Positions 47,943 to 58,059 of a stretch of 64,000 bases of DNA are shown one piece after another. Every line of letters begins with the position of its first letter. Position 1 is the stretch's first letter. The notes below the pieces were generated by a model. That model worked only from the letters and a program-made list of their open reading frames with translations. It did no database searches and was not told the origin of the DNA. This DNA is from Streptococcus suis YS56 (GTDB lineage Bacteria > Bacillota > Bacilli > Lactobacillales > Streptococcaceae): assembly GCF_000440115.1 (NCBI RefSeq), contig NZ_ALMY01000056.1, positions 19,037-83,036 of the forward strand, given 5' to 3'. Both the position numbers and the translations under genes were made by a program.

Positions 47943-48799
47943 TATTTTTTCTCCTCTTCTTCTAAAATGTCTTCCACGTATCGAGGCAAGAGAAATGCTC
48001 CGATGTGGAGGTTAGCGGTATAGTATTCTGTGAAAAGCTGTCGCGCCTTCCATTTTTCCTTGTCAAAATCTTCAATTGGATGGTATTTTTTAGAAGCAAA
48101 TCCAAATAACCAATAACCTGCTGCTGAAGTTGGGATATGGGCTTGATAGACACGACTAATGGGAAATGATTGACTAGCCTTCCGATGCATGGAACGAAAA
48201 GCCGACTCATCTTCATCATAGAATGGCGAACCATGTTGGTAAACCATGATGCCATCTTCTTTCAATGCTCGGTAGGCGTTGCCGTAAAATTCCTTGGTAA
48301 AGAGCCCTTCCGTATGTCCAAATGGATCAGTCGCATCATTGATGATGATGTCATACTCATTTTCACAATTGCGCAAGAATCGCAGGCCATCCTGCAAATA
48401 TACCTCTACACGCTCATCTTCAAGTCCTGATGCATAGTCTGGGAAATACTGACGACAAACTTCCACAAGGAGTTCATCTGGCTCTACTACGTCAATGCGT
48501 TCGATTTCAGGATACATACTGAGAACTTGGGCAACGCCACCATCTCCTCCACCCAAAATCAATATTTTCTTAGGATTTGGATGAACTGCCATTGGTACAT
48601 GTACTGCCATCTCATTGTAGACAAAGTCGTCCGCATCTGAAAAGAGAACTCGACCATTAAGGGTCAAAATCTTTCCAAAGGCTGGCGAGTCCAACACAGC
48701 AATGTCCTGAAACTCACTCTTGCCAGCATAAAGTTGTTGACTGGTGCGAATGGATAACTTAACATCTGGCGTTTGGACTTCTGAAAACCACATTTCCAT
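47942..48799 (-). CDS. speE: Spermidine synthase (polyamine aminopropyltransferase)
   Basis: A 285-residue enzyme that transfers an aminopropyl group from decarboxylated SAM to putrescine. ILGGGDGGVAQ near 82 binds the donor, and INDATDPFGHTEGLFTKEF contains the catalytic aspartate. I start at MEMWFSEVQTPDVKLS; the 22 codons upstream lie in the speA end. It follows speA by two bases. No speD is seen in the window, so the source of its donor is unclear. Confidence 0.94.
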   Translation of the reverse strand: MEMWFSEVQTPDVKLSIRTSQQLYAGKSEFQDIAVLDSPAFGKILTLNGRVLFSDADDFVYNEMAVHVPMAVHPNPKKILILGGGDGGVAQVLSMYPEIERIDVVEPDELLVEVCRQYFPDYASGLEDERVEVYLQDGLRFLRNCENEYDIIINDATDPFGHTEGLFTKEFYGNAYRALKEDGIMVYQHGSPFYDEDESAFRSMHRKASQSFPISRVYQAHIPTSAAGYWLFGFASKKYHPIEDFDKEKWKARQLFTEYYTANLHIGAFLLPRYVEDILEEEEKK

Positions 48800-48801
48800 C
48801 T

Positions 48802-50250
48802 TTAGCCCTCCTTTATAACGTTTATGTAGTTGACATCTGGATCTTCCGTACCTTGGACGGAGCAACCGCGCTCCTTGGCAAAGATGATGTAGTCAACAAT
48901 TTCCTGGGTCACTCGTTCTCCAGGGGCCAAAAGAGGAATACCTGGCGGATAGCACATAACAAATTCCCCGCAGACCTGACCAACTGCTTCTTGCAGGGAA
49001 CGGCTTTCCCGCTCTGCATAAAAGGCCTCCTGCGGTGACAAGACCAGTTGCGGCTGGATGTACTCACCTGAAATCAGGTCCGAACCATCTCGTGAATAGA
49101 GTCGCTTAATGTCAGCCAGAGCCCCCACCAGCCGCTCGATGTCCTGCAAGCGGTCACCAATTGAAATATAAGCCAAGATATTGCCAATATCACCAAATTC
49201 AATCTGGATGTCGTACTCATCCCGCAGCAAATCATAGACTTCAATCCCTGTTAGACCAATGCCCTGCGTATAGATGGAGAGCTTGGTTACATCAAAATCA
49301 TGCACCGTTTTGCCATCAATCAATTCTTTAGAATAGGCATAGTAGCCACCGATAGCATTGATTTCACGACGAGCATACTCAGACATTTCAATGACTTTTT
49401 CAAAAGACTCTTTCCCACGAAGGGCCAGATTTCTCCGTGAAATATCCAGACTAGCCAGCAAGAGATAGGAAGCGGATGTCGACTGGGTCAGATTGATAAT
49501 CTGGCGAACGTATTCCACATTCATATCTGGACCGACCAATAAAAGCGAGCTCTGGGTCAGACTACCACCTGACTTATGCATGGAAACAGCTGCCATATCA
49601 GCCCCCACATCCATAGCCGCCTCTGGCAATTGGTCCGAAAAATGCAAATGCGCACCATGAGCCTCATCTACCAAAACTTTCATACCCGCTGCATGAGCTT
49701 TCTCAGTCAAGGTACGCAGATCCGAGCAGATTCCATAGTAGGTCGGGTTGTTGATTAGAACCGCCACCGCATCAGGGTGTTCTGCAATGGCCTGTTCAAA
49801 GGCATCATTTTCCAAGGCAAGAGCAATGCCAATCCGTGGCTCCACGCTCATATCCACATAGACAGGGATGGCGCCACAAAGGACAAGGGCATTGAGGGCT
49901 GACTTGTGGACATTTCGGGGGAGGATAATCTTATCGCCCGCCTTACAGGTCGCCAGAATCATGGTCTGGACGGAAGAAGTGGTTCCTCCAACCATGAGAA
50001 AGGCATAGCTAGCACCAAAGGCTTCTGCCGCCAATTCTTCTGCCTCTCGGATAATGGAGACAGGATGCCCTAGATTATCCAAGGGCTTCATGGAATTGAC
50101 ATCAATCCCCACGCATTTTTCTCCTAACAGTTCGACCAACTCTGGATTTCCGCGCCCTCGTTTGTGTCCAGGGACATCAAAGGGAACAATCCTTTTTCGG
50201 CGTAACTGTACCAATCCCTGATAAATAGGGGCTTGGTGTTGATTTTTCAT
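48802..50250 (-). CDS. speA: Arginine (or lysine) decarboxylase, fold I, short type
   Basis: A 482-residue PLP decarboxylase of the Orn/Lys/Arg major-domain family. IVPFDVPGHKRGRG is near the start, LVDEAHGAHLHF near 205 and the PLP lysine is in VSMHKSGGSLTQ near 227. The genes that follow convert agmatine, so arginine is the likely substrate. MKNQHQAPIYQGL (50250) was chosen over an upstream ATG because GGAG precedes it and homologues start there. It heads a six-gene operon behind a structured leader. Confidence 0.92.
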   Translation of the reverse strand: MKNQHQAPIYQGLVQLRRKRIVPFDVPGHKRGRGNPELVELLGEKCVGIDVNSMKPLDNLGHPVSIIREAEELAAEAFGASYAFLMVGGTTSSVQTMILATCKAGDKIILPRNVHKSALNALVLCGAIPVYVDMSVEPRIGIALALENDAFEQAIAEHPDAVAVLINNPTYYGICSDLRTLTEKAHAAGMKVLVDEAHGAHLHFSDQLPEAAMDVGADMAAVSMHKSGGSLTQSSLLLVGPDMNVEYVRQIINLTQSTSASYLLLASLDISRRNLALRGKESFEKVIEMSEYARREINAIGGYYAYSKELIDGKTVHDFDVTKLSIYTQGIGLTGIEVYDLLRDEYDIQIEFGDIGNILAYISIGDRLQDIERLVGALADIKRLYSRDGSDLISGEYIQPQLVLSPQEAFYAERESRSLQEAVGQVCGEFVMCYPPGIPLLAPGERVTQEIVDYIIFAKERGCSVQGTEDPDVNYINVIKEG

Positions 50251-50298
50251 ATTGAAAAACTCCTTTGCTTGATGGACTCCCACCCTTTTTAAACAAGT

Positions 50299-50324
50299 AA
50301 AAAGAGCAGGGTTCATCCTGCTCT
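50299..50324 (-). terminator. Intrinsic terminator at the end of the speA leader RNA
   Basis: On the minus strand AGAGCAGG and CCTGCTCT form an 8-bp stem with a 6-base loop, followed by TTTTT. It lies about 50 bases before the speA start codon. Confidence 0.88.
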
Positions 50325-50652
50325 ACAATCCAAATTGACGTTTTTTATTCTTCTCTTGAGTTTATGTGCCTACCGTTTCCTACTCTCCAGTGCAAATATA
50401 TACGTACTTTATTGACCGTTTCACAAGATGACGTGTGCTTTCACCACACTGACAAAACTAGAAATTAGGAAATCCTTCCTAACATCAACTTATAAAATGT
50501 AGGCTTTTAACCCTATCAATAATGTGGCTTACGCCACGCTTCGGCATTCGACCCGCCTGTCCGTAGGCTTTGGTTATGATCAATAGCAGAGCTACTCATC
50601 CCATATAGGTCTGATATTTGCTAGAATAGGTATGACTACTTTTCCTAGGCCT
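50299..50652 (-). ncRNA. Unidentified structured leader or small RNA upstream of speA
   Basis: A strong promoter starts a transcript near 50650 that ends in an intrinsic terminator at 50299, 354 nt in all, with no reading frame of note. Clear hairpins: GCCTACGGACAGGC (50555-50568), GTGGC-GTAA-GCCAC (50524-50537), TTAGGAAggatTTCCTAA (50465-50482) and GTGTG/CACAC (50433-50449). The first bases (GCCTA) can pair with TAGGC near 50365, which would close the whole domain. It could be a riboswitch-like attenuator controlling speA or a free small RNA. I compared it from memory with RNase P, tmRNA, 6S, lysine, M-box and ydaO RNAs without a match. Confidence 0.7.
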
Positions 50653-50656
50653 GTTT

Positions 50657-50685
50657 ATTGTAACACGGAAATTTCTCTTTGACAA
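50657..50685 (-). promoter_or_regulatory. Promoter of the speA leader
   Basis: Minus-strand TTGTCA (50680-50685), 17 bases, TACAAT (50657-50662). No other good promoter is seen between here and speA, so operon transcription probably has to pass the terminator. Confidence 0.75.
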
Positions 50686-50730
50686 GTATAATTTTTAATA
50701 TTTTTTACAAAAAATCCAAACATTAATAAA

Positions 50731-50760
50731 AAAATGGCTTCAAACGTTCGAAACCATTTT
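50731..50760 (-). terminator. Terminator of the DUF59 gene
   Basis: AAAATGG and CCATTTT with an inner TTC/GAA form an imperfect hairpin, followed on the minus strand by TTTTTTTATT. Confidence 0.8.
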
Positions 50761-50767
50761 GTTTTTT

Positions 50768-51091
50768 TTATTTAATTCCTAATGCAATTCGAGCATAACG
50801 ACTCATTTTTTGAACGGTCCAAGCTGGTGACCAAACCAGTCTCACATCTACTTCTGTTACTTCAGGAACATCCTTCAGTACATCATGAATTTGATCGGTG
50901 ATTAGATCAGCTAATGGACAACCCATGGTTGTCAGAGTCATATCAATCTCAGCCTTACCTTCGATAAAACGTATTTCGTAAATCAAACCTAGATTGATAA
51001 TATCAATCCCTAACTCTGGGTCAATCACATCTTCAAGAGCATGAAAAATACGCTCCTGAATGTCTTTAATTTGATCTTCTGTGTACGTCAT
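50768..51091 (-). CDS. DUF59 (MIP18/SufT-like) metal-sulfur cluster assembly factor
   Basis: A 107-residue protein with the DUF59 pattern LEDVIDPELGIDIINLGLIY (about 17-36), TTMGCPLADLI with the conserved cysteine (near 63), and VRLVWSPAW. It is linked to iron-sulfur cluster assembly or carrier function in relatives. It lies about 650 bases downstream of rpoD, separated by a repeat mosaic, with its own terminator. Confidence 0.88.
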   Translation of the reverse strand: MTYTEDQIKDIQERIFHALEDVIDPELGIDIINLGLIYEIRFIEGKAEIDMTLTTMGCPLADLITDQIHDVLKDVPEVTEVDVRLVWSPAWTVQKMSRYARIALGIK

Positions 51092-51164
51092 TTTTCTCTC
51101 TTTCTTTTCACTGTTGCAATGTCATCTAAATGAACAAAAATTTCATCCAAATAAGCCATGAACT

Positions 51165-51745
51165 ATTGGAGATTGGAAATGAAACAAACAAAGTTTGTGT
51201 CAAAATAAGTTCACTGGACGCTCGCTTTCTAATTTCAAGAGTAGCGGTTCAACTCGCCAAAGTTGAGTGCTTCAAAAAACTACTTAACAAACGGCAATTC
51301 CCAATAGAATTGCCTAGACGACTTACTAGTTTCTCACATCATTATGGTCGAATGATATGAGAAACGTCGATCATCTCCCCCAGAATATTAGACCTGCTCT
51401 CTTATTTTCAAGCAGGCTTCAACAGTCTGGGAGACTGTTGAAGGTTGGAGATGAAACAAACCAAGTTTGTGTCAAAACCTCTCCCGGACTTTCGCTTGTT
51501 TCAAATTTTTAGCAAGCGACCTGATAAGTGCCACGGGCATTTGTCCGCTTTCGGAATTTTAGGCGGACGTTGAGAAAGCCTATCCGTAGGCTTATTCCTC
51601 GCTTTCCTATTTCTAGGCTCGGGTTAAAACACCACTGGATCAGCCTGCTCTCTTATTTTCAAGCAGGCGTTAAAAACGTCCACTGGACGTTCGCTTGTTT
51701 CAAATTTTTAGCAAGCGACCTGATAAGTGCCACTGGCACTTATCA
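51165..51745. repeat. Mosaic of short hairpin repeats between the DUF59 gene and rpoD
   Basis: This 580-base non-coding stretch is built from at least five hairpins with a shared A/T-rich loop of the type TTTC..ATTTYNAG and different stems, for example GCTTG..CAAGC, GTCCGC..GCGGAC and CCTGCT..AGCAGG. Two direct repeats are exact: a 25-mer at 51393-51417 and 51644-51668, and a 44-mer at 51491-51534 and 51690-51733. Two copies of another hairpin (TTGGARATGAAACAAAC) lie at 51171 and 51443. No gene is seen. Confidence 0.85.
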
Positions 51746-52861
51746 GTCCTCAATAAAGTCTCTGAGTGGTTTGCTACGGGATGGGTGGCGGAGTTTACGG
51801 AGGGCTTTGGCTTCGATTTGGCGGATGCGTTCACGGGTTACGTTAAAGACTTTACCAACATCTTCAAGAGTGCGCATTTTACCATCATCTAAACCAAAAC
51901 GAAGACGCAATACGTTTTCCTCACGGTCAGTAAGAGTATCCAATACCTCATCTAACTGTTCACGAAGAACGACACGAGTTGTGTAATCAACTGGATTTTC
52001 AATGACTTCGTCTTCGATGAAATCTCCCAAATGGCTGTCATCTTCTTCCCCGATTGGTGTTTCCAAAGAAACAGGCTCTTGGGCAATCTTAAGGATTTCA
52101 CGAACTTTCTCAGGCGTCATATCCATACGCTCAGCGATTTGCTCAGGAGTTGGATCTTGGCCCAATTCCTGCAAGAGATTGCGTTGCTCACGAACCAATT
52201 TGTTGATTGTTTCCACCATGTGAACAGGAATACGGATTGTACGTGCTTGGTCCGCAATGGCACGAGTGATAGCCTGACGAATCCACCAGGTTGCATAGGT
52301 TGAAAACTTGAAACCTTTAGAGTAGTCAAACTTGTCAACGGCCTTCATCAAGCCCATGTTTCCTTCTTGGATAAGATCAAGGAACTGCATACCACGACCG
52401 ACATAGCGTTTTGCAATGGAAACAACCAAACGCAAGTTGGCTTCAGCCAAACGTTGTTTCGCTTCTGGGTCACCTGCTTCAACCGCCAATGCCAATTCTT
52501 GCTCTTCCTCGTTGGTCAAAAGAGGTACAACACCAATTTCTTTCAAATACATGCGGACTGGATCGTTCACTTTTGCAGAAGTGCTTCCAAGCAATTCTTC
52601 GTCAGATAATTCTTGCTCTTCTTCAACCTGCATCGCACGTGCTGATGGATTTCCATCCTTATCAACAATTGAAATCCCTGCGTCCTGAATACGTTGGAGC
52701 AAATCATCGATTCCGTCAGCATCAAGCGTAAATGGAATAACCAGTTGATCATTGATTTCATCGTCTGTAGCTGAACCTTGTTTTTTATGGTTTCGAATAA
52801 ATTCAGCAACTTGTACATCAAAAGTTGTTACTTCTGTCTTTTTATCTTTTTTACTTGTCAT
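51743..52861 (-). CDS. rpoD: Primary sigma factor RpoD (SigA)
   Basis: A 372-residue housekeeping sigma factor that directs RNA polymerase to -10/-35 promoters. Region 1.1 ([20 protein letters not shown]), region 2 with [20 protein letters not shown] and region 4 with [18 protein letters not shown] are complete. It lies two bases downstream of dnaG, the conserved dnaG-rpoD order. Its C-terminus KPLRDFIED is normal and ends at the edge of the repeat mosaic. Confidence 0.98.
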   Translation of the reverse strand: MTSKKDKKTEVTTFDVQVAEFIRNHKKQGSATDDEINDQLVIPFTLDADGIDDLLQRIQDAGISIVDKDGNPSARAMQVEEEQELSDEELLGSTSAKVNDPVRMYLKEIGVVPLLTNEEEQELALAVEAGDPEAKQRLAEANLRLVVSIAKRYVGRGMQFLDLIQEGNMGLMKAVDKFDYSKGFKFSTYATWWIRQAITRAIADQARTIRIPVHMVETINKLVREQRNLLQELGQDPTPEQIAERMDMTPEKVREILKIAQEPVSLETPIGEEDDSHLGDFIEDEVIENPVDYTTRVVLREQLDEVLDTLTDREENVLRLRFGLDDGKMRTLEDVGKVFNVTRERIRQIEAKALRKLRHPSRSKPLRDFIED

Positions 52862-52863
52862 AC

Positions 52864-54654
52864 TTACTCCATCTGTTTTCTTTTCTCGAGAAGTTGAGCC
52901 AACTCGTCGAGGGCAATATCGGTATTTCCCACATGGGAATGTTCACGAATTTTCCGTGTCAGGTGTTGATTTTCCTTTCGCAAGAGTTCTTTGTCTCGTC
53001 GCAACTCTAATTCTTCTATCTCGTGTTGACCTACTTCTTCTGGTAATCGTTCTTCCAAGATACGATACCAGGCCTGTTGAACACTATCTTCCAAGTGAGA
53101 TAAGTCAAAGCTACTAATCTCACCTTGATTTTTCAACAATTCATACAATACCTGCAATTCTGGTGTAGCAAAATAAAAATCTTCTCTCAGTCGAAATTCA
53201 TTTAAAATATACGGATGTTCAACCATGCGATAGAGCAAGTGATTCTCCGTTCGAATGAGACTGGTAAGGCGAACCAAGGGCTGAGCTGGAATCTGGAAGG
53301 ACTGCTCAACTTGTTGGGATTGGATTTGTTGGCTGCGTTGTTGACGTTGATTTAAGCGAACGGCATTGACTGCCTGCTCCACCTGACTATAATCAATGTC
53401 CGAAAGCACCTCAGCTACCTTATAAATATAGGAATTCTGAGCTGTAATGGACGAGACCTTTGCAATGATTGGGGCAATCTTATCCACAAAATCAATCTGC
53501 ATTTGCAAATTATCCGGATTTTCGGGCTTCAGATAGTCGATTAAAAATTCTACATCACTTATCCTAGACTTGGTTAAGACTTGTAACAGGGCTTCTTCAG
53601 AATTTTTTTGTAAAAATTCATCCGGGTCCATATTATCAGGCAAACTAACTATTTCCACCTGAAAATCTCGCAATTCGTCTAAAGCCTTCATAGTAGCCGC
53701 TTGACCAGCTTTATCACCATCATAGGTCAAAACTAACTTCTTACAGAACTTAGCCAAATGGCCAACGTGCTCTCGAGTAAGAGCCGTTCCCATAGAAGCT
53801 ACTGCATTGTCAATACCAGCCCGATGGGCCGCGATAACATCCAGAAAGCCCTCCATCAGATAAACTTCCCGCTGTTTTTTGATGACAGCCTTTGCCTTGT
53901 CCAAATGATATAATTCGTAACTCTTATTAAAAATAGCTGTGCTACGAGAATTTTTATACTTGGCTAACTGCTTGTTTTGTAAATCTTTTTCTGTCCAAAT
54001 CCGTCCAGAAAAAGCAATAATCCTCCCATATTCATCTGCCAGAGGAAACATGATTCGAGACTGAAAGGCATCAAAAATCATATTCTGCTCGCTAGGATTA
54101 AACAAACCCGAGTGCAATAAACTGTCTTCATCGTATTGCTGAGAAAGTTTTTGATAAAGAATATTTTGCCCTTCTGGTGCAAGACCAATCTGGAAATTCT
54201 TAATAACTTCGTCACTTAATCCGCGTTGGTGAAGATAGTTCCTTGCTTCCTCTCCCATTTTTGTGGTCATTAACAAGGCATGATAAAACTTAGCCGCATC
54301 ACTATGTATGTCGTATAAAAGCTGATGAGGATTTTCTTTCTTGGGCTGAAAATGACTGACAGATGAAACTTCTAGCTGAAACCCAGCTTTTTCTGCTAAA
54401 ACAGCAACTGCATCTGCAAAGGGAATTCCACGTGTTTCCTCTACAAACTTAAAGACGTCACCAGACTTCCCACAACCAAAACAATGGTAAAACTGCTTGT
54501 CTTCAACAACGTTAAAAGAAGGTGTCTTTTCCCCATGAAATGGACAGAGACCGACATAATTCCGTCCAGCTTTTGTCAATGCGACAGATTCACCAATCAC
54601 ATCCACGATATTGAGGGCTTGTTTAATTTCTGTTATTCTATCTTTTGACAGCAT
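52864..54654 (-). CDS. dnaG: DNA primase DnaG
   Basis: A 596-residue primase synthesising RNA primers at the replication fork. The N-terminal zinc finger reads [11 protein letters not shown] then [12 protein letters not shown] (about 37-65). The TOPRIM region has [15 protein letters not shown] near 265 and [13 protein letters not shown] near 313. The C-terminal helicase-binding part is present. It precedes rpoD by two bases. Confidence 0.97.
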   Translation of the reverse strand: MLSKDRITEIKQALNIVDVIGESVALTKAGRNYVGLCPFHGEKTPSFNVVEDKQFYHCFGCGKSGDVFKFVEETRGIPFADAVAVLAEKAGFQLEVSSVSHFQPKKENPHQLLYDIHSDAAKFYHALLMTTKMGEEARNYLHQRGLSDEVIKNFQIGLAPEGQNILYQKLSQQYDEDSLLHSGLFNPSEQNMIFDAFQSRIMFPLADEYGRIIAFSGRIWTEKDLQNKQLAKYKNSRSTAIFNKSYELYHLDKAKAVIKKQREVYLMEGFLDVIAAHRAGIDNAVASMGTALTREHVGHLAKFCKKLVLTYDGDKAGQAATMKALDELRDFQVEIVSLPDNMDPDEFLQKNSEEALLQVLTKSRISDVEFLIDYLKPENPDNLQMQIDFVDKIAPIIAKVSSITAQNSYIYKVAEVLSDIDYSQVEQAVNAVRLNQRQQRSQQIQSQQVEQSFQIPAQPLVRLTSLIRTENHLLYRMVEHPYILNEFRLREDFYFATPELQVLYELLKNQGEISSFDLSHLEDSVQQAWYRILEERLPEEVGQHEIEELELRRDKELLRKENQHLTRKIREHSHVGNTDIALDELAQLLEKRKQME

Positions 54655-54834
54655 ATTTCCTCCTCAATATCTTTTTTCTAAATCGAAAAGTGGACACTAT
54701 CCCCTTAGTTTAGCATACTCTATTTTATACTAAAAAAGTCAAAATGTAAAATTTCTGAAACAAATTACTTGTAAAATATTTTTAATGGTTATAATATATA
54801 GAGTAAAATATTTATGAAAGGACATATTTAGGAT

Positions 54835-55215
54835 ATGTTAAAAGATTTAAAAGCCTTTTTGTTCCGTGGAAACGTGATTGATTTGGCTGTCGGTGTGATT
54901 ATTGCATCTGCATTTGGTGCAATCGTTAAATCATTGGTTGAAGATGTAATTACTCCATTGTTCTTGACGCCAGCTTTGAAAGCTGCTGGTGCAGACAAAA
55001 TTGCTGACTTGTCATGGAACGGTGTTATGTACGGTAACTTCTTGAGTGCTGTTATCAACTTCTTAATCGTTGGTACTGTTCTCTTCTTCATTGTTAAGGC
55101 TGCTGAAAAAGCACAAAGCTTGGCTAAGAAGGAAGAAGCTGCTGTTGAAGAAGCTCCAGCAGGTCCAACTCAAGAAGAATTGCTTGCAGAAATCCGTGAC
55201 TTGTTGAAAAAATAA
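54835..55215 (+). CDS. mscL: Large-conductance mechanosensitive channel MscL
   Basis: A 126-residue channel that opens at near-lytic tension to release osmolytes. The start MLKDLKAFLFRGNVIDLAVG with VGVIIASAFGAIVKSLVEDV is the pore helix; a periplasmic-side loop (LKAAGADKIADLSWNGVMYG), a second helix and a C-terminal helical bundle follow. TATAAT (54790-54795) is upstream and a terminator downstream. Confidence 0.97.
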   Translation: MLKDLKAFLFRGNVIDLAVGVIIASAFGAIVKSLVEDVITPLFLTPALKAAGADKIADLSWNGVMYGNFLSAVINFLIVGTVLFFIVKAAEKAQSLAKKEEAAVEEAPAGPTQEELLAEIRDLLKK

Positions 55216-55230
55216 TCAATAAGATAGTGA

Positions 55231-55253
55231 AACAGGCACCATGCCTGTTTTTT
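55231..55253 (+). terminator. mscL terminator
   Basis: AACAGGC and GCCTGTT form a 7-bp stem with a 5-base loop followed by TTTTTG. Confidence 0.88.
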
Positions 55254-55261
55254 GTACTATG

Positions 55262-55293
55262 AAAAAGAAGATGTGAGCCAACACTCACATCTT
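55262..55293 (-). terminator. galE terminator
   Basis: AAGATGTGAG (55268-55277) pairs with CTCACATCTT (55284-55293), followed on the minus strand by CTTTTTC. It sits immediately after galE. Confidence 0.82.
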
Positions 55294-55296
55294 TTC

Positions 55297-56310
55297 TTAT
55301 CCTTCATATCCATTTGGATTTTTAGACTGCCAATTCCATGTGTCACGGCACATATCTTCAATGGTTTTCTCTGTTTTCCAATTGAGTTCAGCCAGAGCCT
55401 TGTCTGCGTTAGCATAGCAAGTTGCTACATCACCTGGCCGACGGTCTACAATCTTATACGGTACTGGCACGCCATTGACTTTTTCAAAGGCTTGAACCAA
55501 TTCCAGTACACTAGTTCCTTGACCAGAACCAAGGTTATAGGTATGCACACCTGAGGTTGTCGAAATTTTTTCCAAGGCCTTGATATGACCAAGTGCCAAG
55601 TCAATCACGTGGATGTAATCACGAACACCTGTTCCATCTACTGTGTCATAGTCCGAACCAAAGACACTGAGTTCTGGACGCTTACCTACGGCTACCTGTG
55701 CCACAAATGGCATGAGATTGTTTGGAATACCTGCTGGATCTTCACCGATTAAGCCTGATTCATGGGCACCGATTGGGTTGAAATAACGGAGAAGGGCAAC
55801 ACTCCAGTCCTTGTCTGCCACTTCCACATCGCGCAAGATTTGTTCCAACATGACTTTTGTATAGCCATAAGGATTGGTTGCACTGGTTGGCATGGTTTCC
55901 ACCAAAGGTGATGGGTTGTTAAGACCGTAAACCGTTGCACTAGATGAGAAGACTATTTTCTTAACACCAAATTCTGCCATGACTTCTACCAAAGCCAAGG
56001 TGGACATGATGTTGTTTTCATAGTACATAACTGGCTTTTCAACAGACTCACCAACCGCCTTGTAGCCTGCAAAGTGAATAGCTGACTCAATGTTTTCTTT
56101 TTCAAAAACCTGACGCAAGGCAACCTTATCTGCCACGTCTAGCTCATAGAAAGTTGGGCGTTTGCCTGTGATTGCTTCGATTCGGTCCAAGACTAAGATG
56201 CTAGAGTTGGATAGATTATCTACGATGACGACTTCTTTTCCCAACTTCAACAACTCTACAACCGTGTGACTACCAATATAACCAGCTCCACCTGTAACCA
56301 AAATACTCAT
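55297..56310 (-). CDS. galE: UDP-glucose 4-epimerase
   Basis: A 337-residue NAD-dependent short-chain dehydrogenase-type epimerase interconverting UDP-glucose and UDP-galactose. [17 protein letters not shown] is at 5-21, the Ser of FSSSATVYG near 125 and the YxxxK catalytic pair in [12 protein letters not shown] near 149. I start at MSILVTGG because GAGAG lies upstream and the 6 extra codons add nothing. It feeds the Leloir pathway and supplies UDP-galactose for surface polysaccharide. Confidence 0.96.
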   Translation of the reverse strand: MSILVTGGAGYIGSHTVVELLKLGKEVVIVDNLSNSSILVLDRIEAITGKRPTFYELDVADKVALRQVFEKENIESAIHFAGYKAVGESVEKPVMYYENNIMSTLALVEVMAEFGVKKIVFSSSATVYGLNNPSPLVETMPTSATNPYGYTKVMLEQILRDVEVADKDWSVALLRYFNPIGAHESGLIGEDPAGIPNNLMPFVAQVAVGKRPELSVFGSDYDTVDGTGVRDYIHVIDLALGHIKALEKISTTSGVHTYNLGSGQGTSVLELVQAFEKVNGVPVPYKIVDRRPGDVATCYANADKALAELNWKTEKTIEDMCRDTWNWQSKNPNGYEG

Positions 56311-56380
56311 GTATGCTCTCCTTTTCACTTGGACAAAATTTTATATATCTATTATATGTTACATAGGGTGAAAAGTAAAC

Positions 56381-56403
56381 AAAAAAACAGCCCGAAGGCT
56401 GTT
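56381..56403 (-). terminator. rpsU terminator
   Basis: AACAGCC and GGCTGTT around the loop CGAA, followed on the minus strand by TTTTTTTGTTT. Confidence 0.9.
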
Positions 56404-56412
56404 CAAATTCAA

Positions 56413-56589
56413 TTAGAATTTTTTACGCTTGCGAGCTGCTTCTGATTTACGTTTACGTTTTACAGATGGTTTTTCGTAGAATTCGCGTTTGCGTGTTTCT
56501 TGAAGAGTACCAGCTTTAGTAACCGCACGTTTGAAACGACGAAGAGCATCATCAAGTGATTCGTTCTTGCGTACTACTGTTTTTGACAT
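56413..56589 (-). CDS. rpsU: Small ribosomal subunit protein bS21
   Basis: A 58-residue basic ribosomal protein: [20 protein letters not shown] and an end rich in lysine and arginine ([10 protein letters not shown]). AGGGGAGTGAAAA precedes the start at 56589; the 12 extra upstream codons are leader. It lies alone between terminators. Confidence 0.98.
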
Positions 56590-56672
56590 TATTTTCACTC
56601 CCCTCAATTTCAAAGTCTTAATCATTTTACTGTAAATTCACTGCGTTGTCAAGTGGTTTTTCTTGGCTAATA

Positions 56673-57287
56673 TTATTTTTTAACTCTCCAAAGCCACATC
56701 AAACAAAGCAACTCATATAGGATAAAGAAAATAATAAAACAATGAAGGAAAAATTCCTGTGGAAGTATATAAATAACCGGATCTTTCAACGGGTCAAAGA
56801 GCCAGGTCGAATCACCTGGAAAGAGCAGATGATGGAAGAGAACAAAAAAGCTATCAAAACCAATCAGCAAGCCCACTAGCGCAATAAGCAAAGGAGCTAG
56901 TACCATCCACATAAAAACAGTTCGATAGAGCTTGCCATATCCTTTTCGCACTACATCTTTCAAAAAATAGAAAACCGCGGGCAAACTAATCAGGAAGATA
57001 AACTGTGCCAGATGAAAGAGAACTTTCACATCCGCAAAATGTTTGAGTCCATTTGCTGAGGATGAAAAATTTGGCATGTCTAAAACACTTGCAAATGGAT
57101 TGGTCAGATAGTTCATCAGGATATTGAAATTATAAGAAATATCTGCCGCTTTCATGTAGACCACTTTTTCCAACCCCAAAAAAGAAATCTCAAACGGATA
57201 AACTAGCCAAGCTAAGTAGATGGTTCCTAGAACTGCTGCCGACAAGACAAATAAAATCGTTCCGATAATCTGTAACTTAGTTCTCAT
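56673..57287 (-). CDS. TIGR01906-family integral membrane protein
   Basis: A 204-residue protein with four or five membrane helices. The family features are the N-terminal helix, an extracellular stretch ([17 protein letters not shown]), HFADVKVLF and a [16 protein letters not shown] segment near 155. Function is unknown. It overlaps the upstream HAD gene by 11 bases, and in relatives the same pairing is seen. The start MRTKLQII (57287) is preceded by a weak Shine-Dalgarno. Confidence 0.88.
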   Translation of the reverse strand: MRTKLQIIGTILFVLSAAVLGTIYLAWLVYPFEISFLGLEKVVYMKAADISYNFNILMNYLTNPFASVLDMPNFSSSANGLKHFADVKVLFHLAQFIFLISLPAVFYFLKDVVRKGYGKLYRTVFMWMVLAPLLIALVGLLIGFDSFFVLFHHLLFPGDSTWLFDPLKDPVIYILPQEFFLHCFIIFFILYELLCLMWLWRVKK

Positions 57288-58050
57288 CAAAACTCCATTC
57301 ATCTAAACTGTCGAGGACATGGGTTGGAGCTATAGGCAGACTAGCAACCTCATCTGGCTTGCTAAAGCCAGTCAATACTAAAAGAGTTGGAAATCCATTG
57401 TCAATCCCTGCGCGAATATCCGTCAGGTAGTTATCCCCCACCATAACCGTTTGACTGCGTTCTGTACCTAAAATCTCCAGAGCCTTGTCCATGATAATGG
57501 CCTCAGGCTTACCGATAAAGGTCGGCTCTACTCGGGTTGCAGCTTTCAAAAGTGCAATAAGGGAGCCTGCTCCTGGCAAATGACCTCTTTCAGTCGGAAT
57601 GTTCAAATCAGGATTGGTACCGATAAAGGTCGCTCCCTTTTGAATAGCCAAGGTAGCAATGGTTAGTTTTTCATAAGTTAACTGAGTATCCAAACCGACA
57701 ACAACATAGGCTGGATTTTCCGTGTCTTCCACATAACCTGCTTCAAAAATAGCAGACTTGAGCCCGTCTTCTCCAATGACATAGACTGTCTTTTCCTTGC
57801 CCAAATCATTCATATAATCTACTGTCGCCAAACTGGCTGTATAGATAGTTTCAAGCGGTGTTTCAATGTTAAAGTTTTCAGCCAACATAGCCTGCACAAT
57901 CTCAGGACGGCGGGTGGTGTTGTTGGTCACGAATAAATAGGGAATCTGACGTTCTTGCAAGCGATGAATAAAACGTTCACCAGCAGGAATCCGCTTTTTC
58001 CCTTCATAAATCGTACCATCCAAATCAATCAAATAACCTTGATAAGTCAT
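57277..58050 (-). CDS. HAD IIA (NagD-like) phosphatase, TIGR01457 type
   Basis: A 257-residue phosphatase. Motif I is [17 protein letters not shown] (6-22), motif [11 protein letters not shown], a C2a cap follows ([15 protein letters not shown]), and motif [19 protein letters not shown] lies near 205. Such enzymes act on nucleotide or sugar monophosphates. It sits between the Nudix gene (9 bases) and the TIGR01906 gene. Confidence 0.9.
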   Translation of the reverse strand: MTYQGYLIDLDGTIYEGKKRIPAGERFIHRLQERQIPYLFVTNNTTRRPEIVQAMLAENFNIETPLETIYTASLATVDYMNDLGKEKTVYVIGEDGLKSAIFEAGYVEDTENPAYVVVGLDTQLTYEKLTIATLAIQKGATFIGTNPDLNIPTERGHLPGAGSLIALLKAATRVEPTFIGKPEAIIMDKALEILGTERSQTVMVGDNYLTDIRAGIDNGFPTLLVLTGFSKPDEVASLPIAPTHVLDSLDEWSFDEN

Positions 58051-58059
58051 ACTTTCTCC

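Noticed and set aside
50299..50652. Identification of the speA leader as RNase P RNA, 6S RNA or a lysine riboswitch
   Set aside because: The conserved RNase P segments (GAGGAAAGTCC, ACAGAA) are absent, the length is too great for 6S, and no lysine-riboswitch core was found. I left it unnamed.
51165..51745. CRISPR array near rpoD
   Set aside because: Repeats are few, unevenly spaced and hairpin-based, with no uniform spacers and no cas genes.
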